A stretch of DNA of 58,382 bases, from contig NZ_VZPF01000025.1 of assembly GCF_008801695.1 (NCBI RefSeq), positions 1 to 58,382 of the forward strand, given 5' to 3'. This document shows, piece after piece, positions 56,101 to 58,382 of the stretch; positions within the stretch are counted from its first letter, which is position 1, and each line of letters starts with the position of its first letter. A program made the translations under genes and the position numbers. Source of the DNA: Pantoea stewartii subsp. stewartii (GTDB lineage Bacteria; Pseudomonadota; Gammaproteobacteria; Enterobacterales; Enterobacteriaceae). The notes beneath the pieces were generated by a model that did not search any database, was not told the origin of the DNA, and saw only the letters and a list, made by a program, of their open reading frames with translations.

Positions 56101-56712
56101 ATGTACAACCGACTCTGTCTGATACTGGTGGTCGCCGCGCTGAGCGGCTGCCGTATTGTCTCGCAGCAGGAACTGGCCGATCTCAAGAATCCCCCCAATC
56201 CGCACATGGCCAACATCCACGCCCTCTGGCAGCAGAAGCTGGTTCCGCAGATCGTCGCTCAGGCTAGACCGCTGGGCGAGTTGATGCAGCGGCTGCAGGC
56301 AGAGAAGGATCTGGACAGCGCCTGTAAGGCGCTCGGCTATCGCTCACAAAGCGAAAACCCCTGTGTCTTTAGTGTCAGTGTCAGCGGCGATGTCACGGCG
56401 CTGGAGACCACCTCGCGCAACGGCAAAATGAAAGTCAAAGATGCATCAGGTGACACTGTCACTATTCAGGCGGGCCCGATTATTCGTGGTACGGCGCTGC
56501 GGGATGCGTATAAAGGCATCAGCTATCAGGACTTCAACAATCAGGACCTGTTCAGTGATTTTGGCAAAGCCATTAATCAGCAGGCCGTCAACATGATGAA
56601 GGACAGCCATATCAAAACCGGTGATCACGTCCAGGTGGTAGGGGTGTTCAGTAGTTGGGATATTCCGCGCGCCCTTCCTGCTATCACGCCAGCCCAGATT
56701 ACGCGTCAGTGA
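56101..56712 (+). CDS. DUF2291-family periplasmic lipoprotein
   Basis: 203 residues. Lipoprotein signal with lipobox LSGC at cysteine 17. The rest matches DUF2291 (PHMANIHALWQQKLVPQI, FSVSVSGDVTALET shape, TVTIQAGPIIRGTALRDAYKG, FNNQDLFSDFGKAIN). Such proteins regularly accompany RbsABC-like transporters with a SDR enzyme. Function unknown, perhaps a transporter accessory. Confidence 0.85.
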   Translation: MYNRLCLILVVAALSGCRIVSQQELADLKNPPNPHMANIHALWQQKLVPQIVAQARPLGELMQRLQAEKDLDSACKALGYRSQSENPCVFSVSVSGDVTALETTSRNGKMKVKDASGDTVTIQAGPIIRGTALRDAYKGISYQDFNNQDLFSDFGKAINQQAVNMMKDSHIKTGDHVQVVGVFSSWDIPRALPAITPAQITRQ

Positions 56713-56722
56713 GGAGGTGATC

Positions 56723-58160
56723 ATGCCTGAAGCGCAACCGCAAGACGACGTCATTATTGAAACGCGTGGCCTGTCACGCGTGTATCCCGGTGTGACCGCG
56801 CTGGATCAGGTCAATTATCGGGTGTATCGCAACAAAGTAAATGTGCTGATCGGGGAGAACGGCGCAGGCAAATCCACCATGATGAAGATGCTGGCGGGGG
56901 TTGAAACGCCCTCATCAGGTGAAATCTGGCTGGATGGCAAGCCGGTTACGCTCAGTTCCACTCATCAGGCTGAGAAGTTGGGCATCAGCATTATTTTTCA
57001 GGAACTGAACCTGTTCCCCAATATGAACGTGATGGACAACATCTTTATCGCCAACGAATTCTTTCAGCGCGGCGTCATCAATGAAAAGTACCAGTATCAG
57101 CTGGCTCAGGCGCTGCTGGAGCGGCTGGAGCTGGACGTCGATCCCTGTGCGCCGCTGGATGAGTTGGGCATTGGTCATCAACAACTGGTAGAGATCGCCC
57201 GGGCGCTGTCAAAGGACACGCGCGTGCTGATCATGGACGAACCCACCAGCGCCCTGAGTCAGTCGGAAGTCAAAGTGCTGTTCAACGTGATTGAGCAACT
57301 CAAGCGACGTGGTGTCACCATCATTTATATCTCCCATCGGCTGGAAGAACTGATGGAAATTGGCGACCACATCACCATTTTCCGGGACGGGCGCTTTATT
57401 GCGGAACGGGAGGTGCGCGAGGCCAGCGTGCCCTGGATCATTGCGCAAATGGTGGGCGACAAGACAAAACATTTCGACTATCAGCCTGCCGTACAGGGCG
57501 AAACGGTACTGAAAGTCGACGGGCTGACGGCGCTGCATCAGAACGGCGGTTACCGCCTGAATGCAGTCAGTTTTAGCCTGCGCAAAGGCGAGGTGATTGG
57601 GATTTATGGTCTGCTGGGTGCCGGGCGAACGGAGCTGTTTAAAGGTCTGATCGGGCTACAGCCCTGTCAGGACGGGCATATCTGTCTGGGTGAGCAGCGA
57701 CTGGATACCTGTAATTTTCAGCAGCGGCTCAGGCGTGGGATTGCGCTGGTGCCGGAGGATCGCAAGGGCGAAGGCATCGTGGGGTTGATGTCGATCACCG
57801 CCAACATGACGTTGTCCGATCTCAGCCTGCGCGGGTTTCGACGCGCGCTGAGCCTCGTAAACCCTGAACGGGAGCAGCAGCGGGTGAATGACATGATTCG
57901 GCAGCTGGCCATTAAAGTCAGCGACAGCGAACTGCCCATCACCTCGCTGAGCGGCGGCAACCAACAGAAAGTGGTGCTGGGCAAAGCGCTGATGACCGGT
58001 CCTCAGGTCGTCCTGCTCGATGAACCCACGCGCGGCATTGATGTGGGCGCCAAAACCGATGTGTACCACCTGATTGGTCAGCTGGCGCAACAGGGGCTGG
58101 CGGTCATGTTTTCGTCGTCTGAACTGGATGAGGTCATGGCGCTGGCCGATCGCATTCTGG
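56723..58160 (+). pseudogene. Sugar ABC transporter ATPase (RbsA type), 3' end cut by an IS66 element
   Basis: Start ATG 56723 with GAGGAGG before it. Two nucleotide-binding domains are present: GENGAGKST, VEIARALSKD and DEPTSALS in the first, GLLGAGRTE, LSGGNQQKVVLGKAL and LLDEPTRGIDVGAKTD in the second. Native sequence runs to SSELDEVMALADRIL, then joins IS66 DNA at 58161, replacing the final family residues. The open frame continues to 58270 with element-encoded residues. Loss of the tail may leave some activity, but the insertion also cuts off the permease gene expected downstream. Confidence 0.88.
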
Positions 58161-58382
58161 GTAAGCGTCGCATTCAGACCGTATTGACGTTCAGGCAGAG
58201 GGAAGCTCGACCTTCCATGGCAGCAGATCGCGGACCCGGTTCACCGGCCAGTCCTGTATATGACCGATGACGTAACGCAACCACGTCTCGGGGTCAACGC
58301 CGTTAAGCCGGCAGGTGACGATCAGAGAGTAGAGGATCGCCGCACGTTCTCCGCCTGTATCTGAACCGGCGAACAGCCAGTT
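58161..58382 (-). mobile_element. IS66-family insertion sequence, end fragment
   Basis: Begins GTAAGCG, the IS66-type terminus, followed inside by the 3' end of tnpC on minus. Runs off the window. IS66 elements make 8-bp target duplications, so cattctgg (58153-58160) should recur at its far end. Confidence 0.88.
58191..58382 (-). CDS. tnpC: IS66-family transposase TnpC, C-terminal fragment
   Basis: The last 63 residues: NWLFAGSDTGGERAAILYSL, then CRLNGVDPETWLRYVIGHI and NRVRDLLPWKVELPSA, the characteristic IS66 C-terminus. Stop TGA at 58191-58193. The rest lies outside the window. Confidence 0.9.
   Translation of the reverse strand, partial: NWLFAGSDTGGERAAILYSLIVTCRLNGVDPETWLRYVIGHIQDWPVNRVRDLLPWKVELPSA

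Overview
The window is a chromosomal stretch from a motile enterobacterium (order Enterobacterales). The protein sequences and conserved blocks (fliA-fliZ, the cystine uptake genes, ychF-pth-ychH, prs-ispE-lolB, hemA-prfA-prmC-sirB2-sirB1-kdsA, chaA-chaB-chaC) closely resemble E. coli, while the NasR-controlled nitrate assimilation operon resembles Klebsiella. The genus cannot be fixed from sequence reading alone.

Left part (1-9 kb): the cut end of an IS903-like element, then a minus-strand sugar or glycan gene set: rmlA-rmlC-rmlD, a WcbI-like gene, an ATP-grasp protein, a Gfo/Idh/MocA oxidoreductase and an FkbM methyltransferase. It lies beside fliA, where enterobacteria often carry flagellin glycosylation islands between fliA and fliC. 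It is decaying or switchable. Three identical 173-bp IS903-type miniature elements, each with a perfect 9-bp target duplication, sit inside it. Two of them break the wcbI-like gene. The FkbM gene is frameshifted at an A8 tract. No rmlB is present here.

Middle part (9-31.8 kb): fliA-fliZ, D-cysteine desulfhydrase and cystine ABC transporter genes, a membrane acyltransferase, a solitary tyrosine integrase, then housekeeping genes for ribosome rescue, PRPP, isoprenoid, lipoprotein, haem, translation termination and KDO synthesis, and the cha genes.

31.8-40.2 kb: a minus-strand seven-gene cluster of type VI secretion accessory and membrane parts (tssL with OmpA domain, a short tssM, tagF, fha, pppA, an unknown periplasmic protein, ppkA). 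No tube, sheath, baseplate, ClpV, VgrG or TssJ gene is present. A 940-bp gap without a convincing gene follows.

41-53 kb: nasR and nasFED-(CB)-A plus a uroporphyrinogen methyltransferase gene. Upstream of nasF the sequence shows two NtrC-type sites, an exact sigma-54 promoter, an ANTAR-type hexaloop hairpin and a terminator, i.e. a nitrogen-limited, nitrate-induced attenuation switch. NasC and NasB are read as a single 1357-residue protein.

Right end (53-58.4 kb): a DeoR-type repressor divergent from a short-chain dehydrogenase, a sugar-binding protein, a DUF2291 lipoprotein and a sugar ABC ATPase. The ATPase is cut near its end by an IS66-family element that runs off the window. Both window ends therefore lie in insertion sequences.
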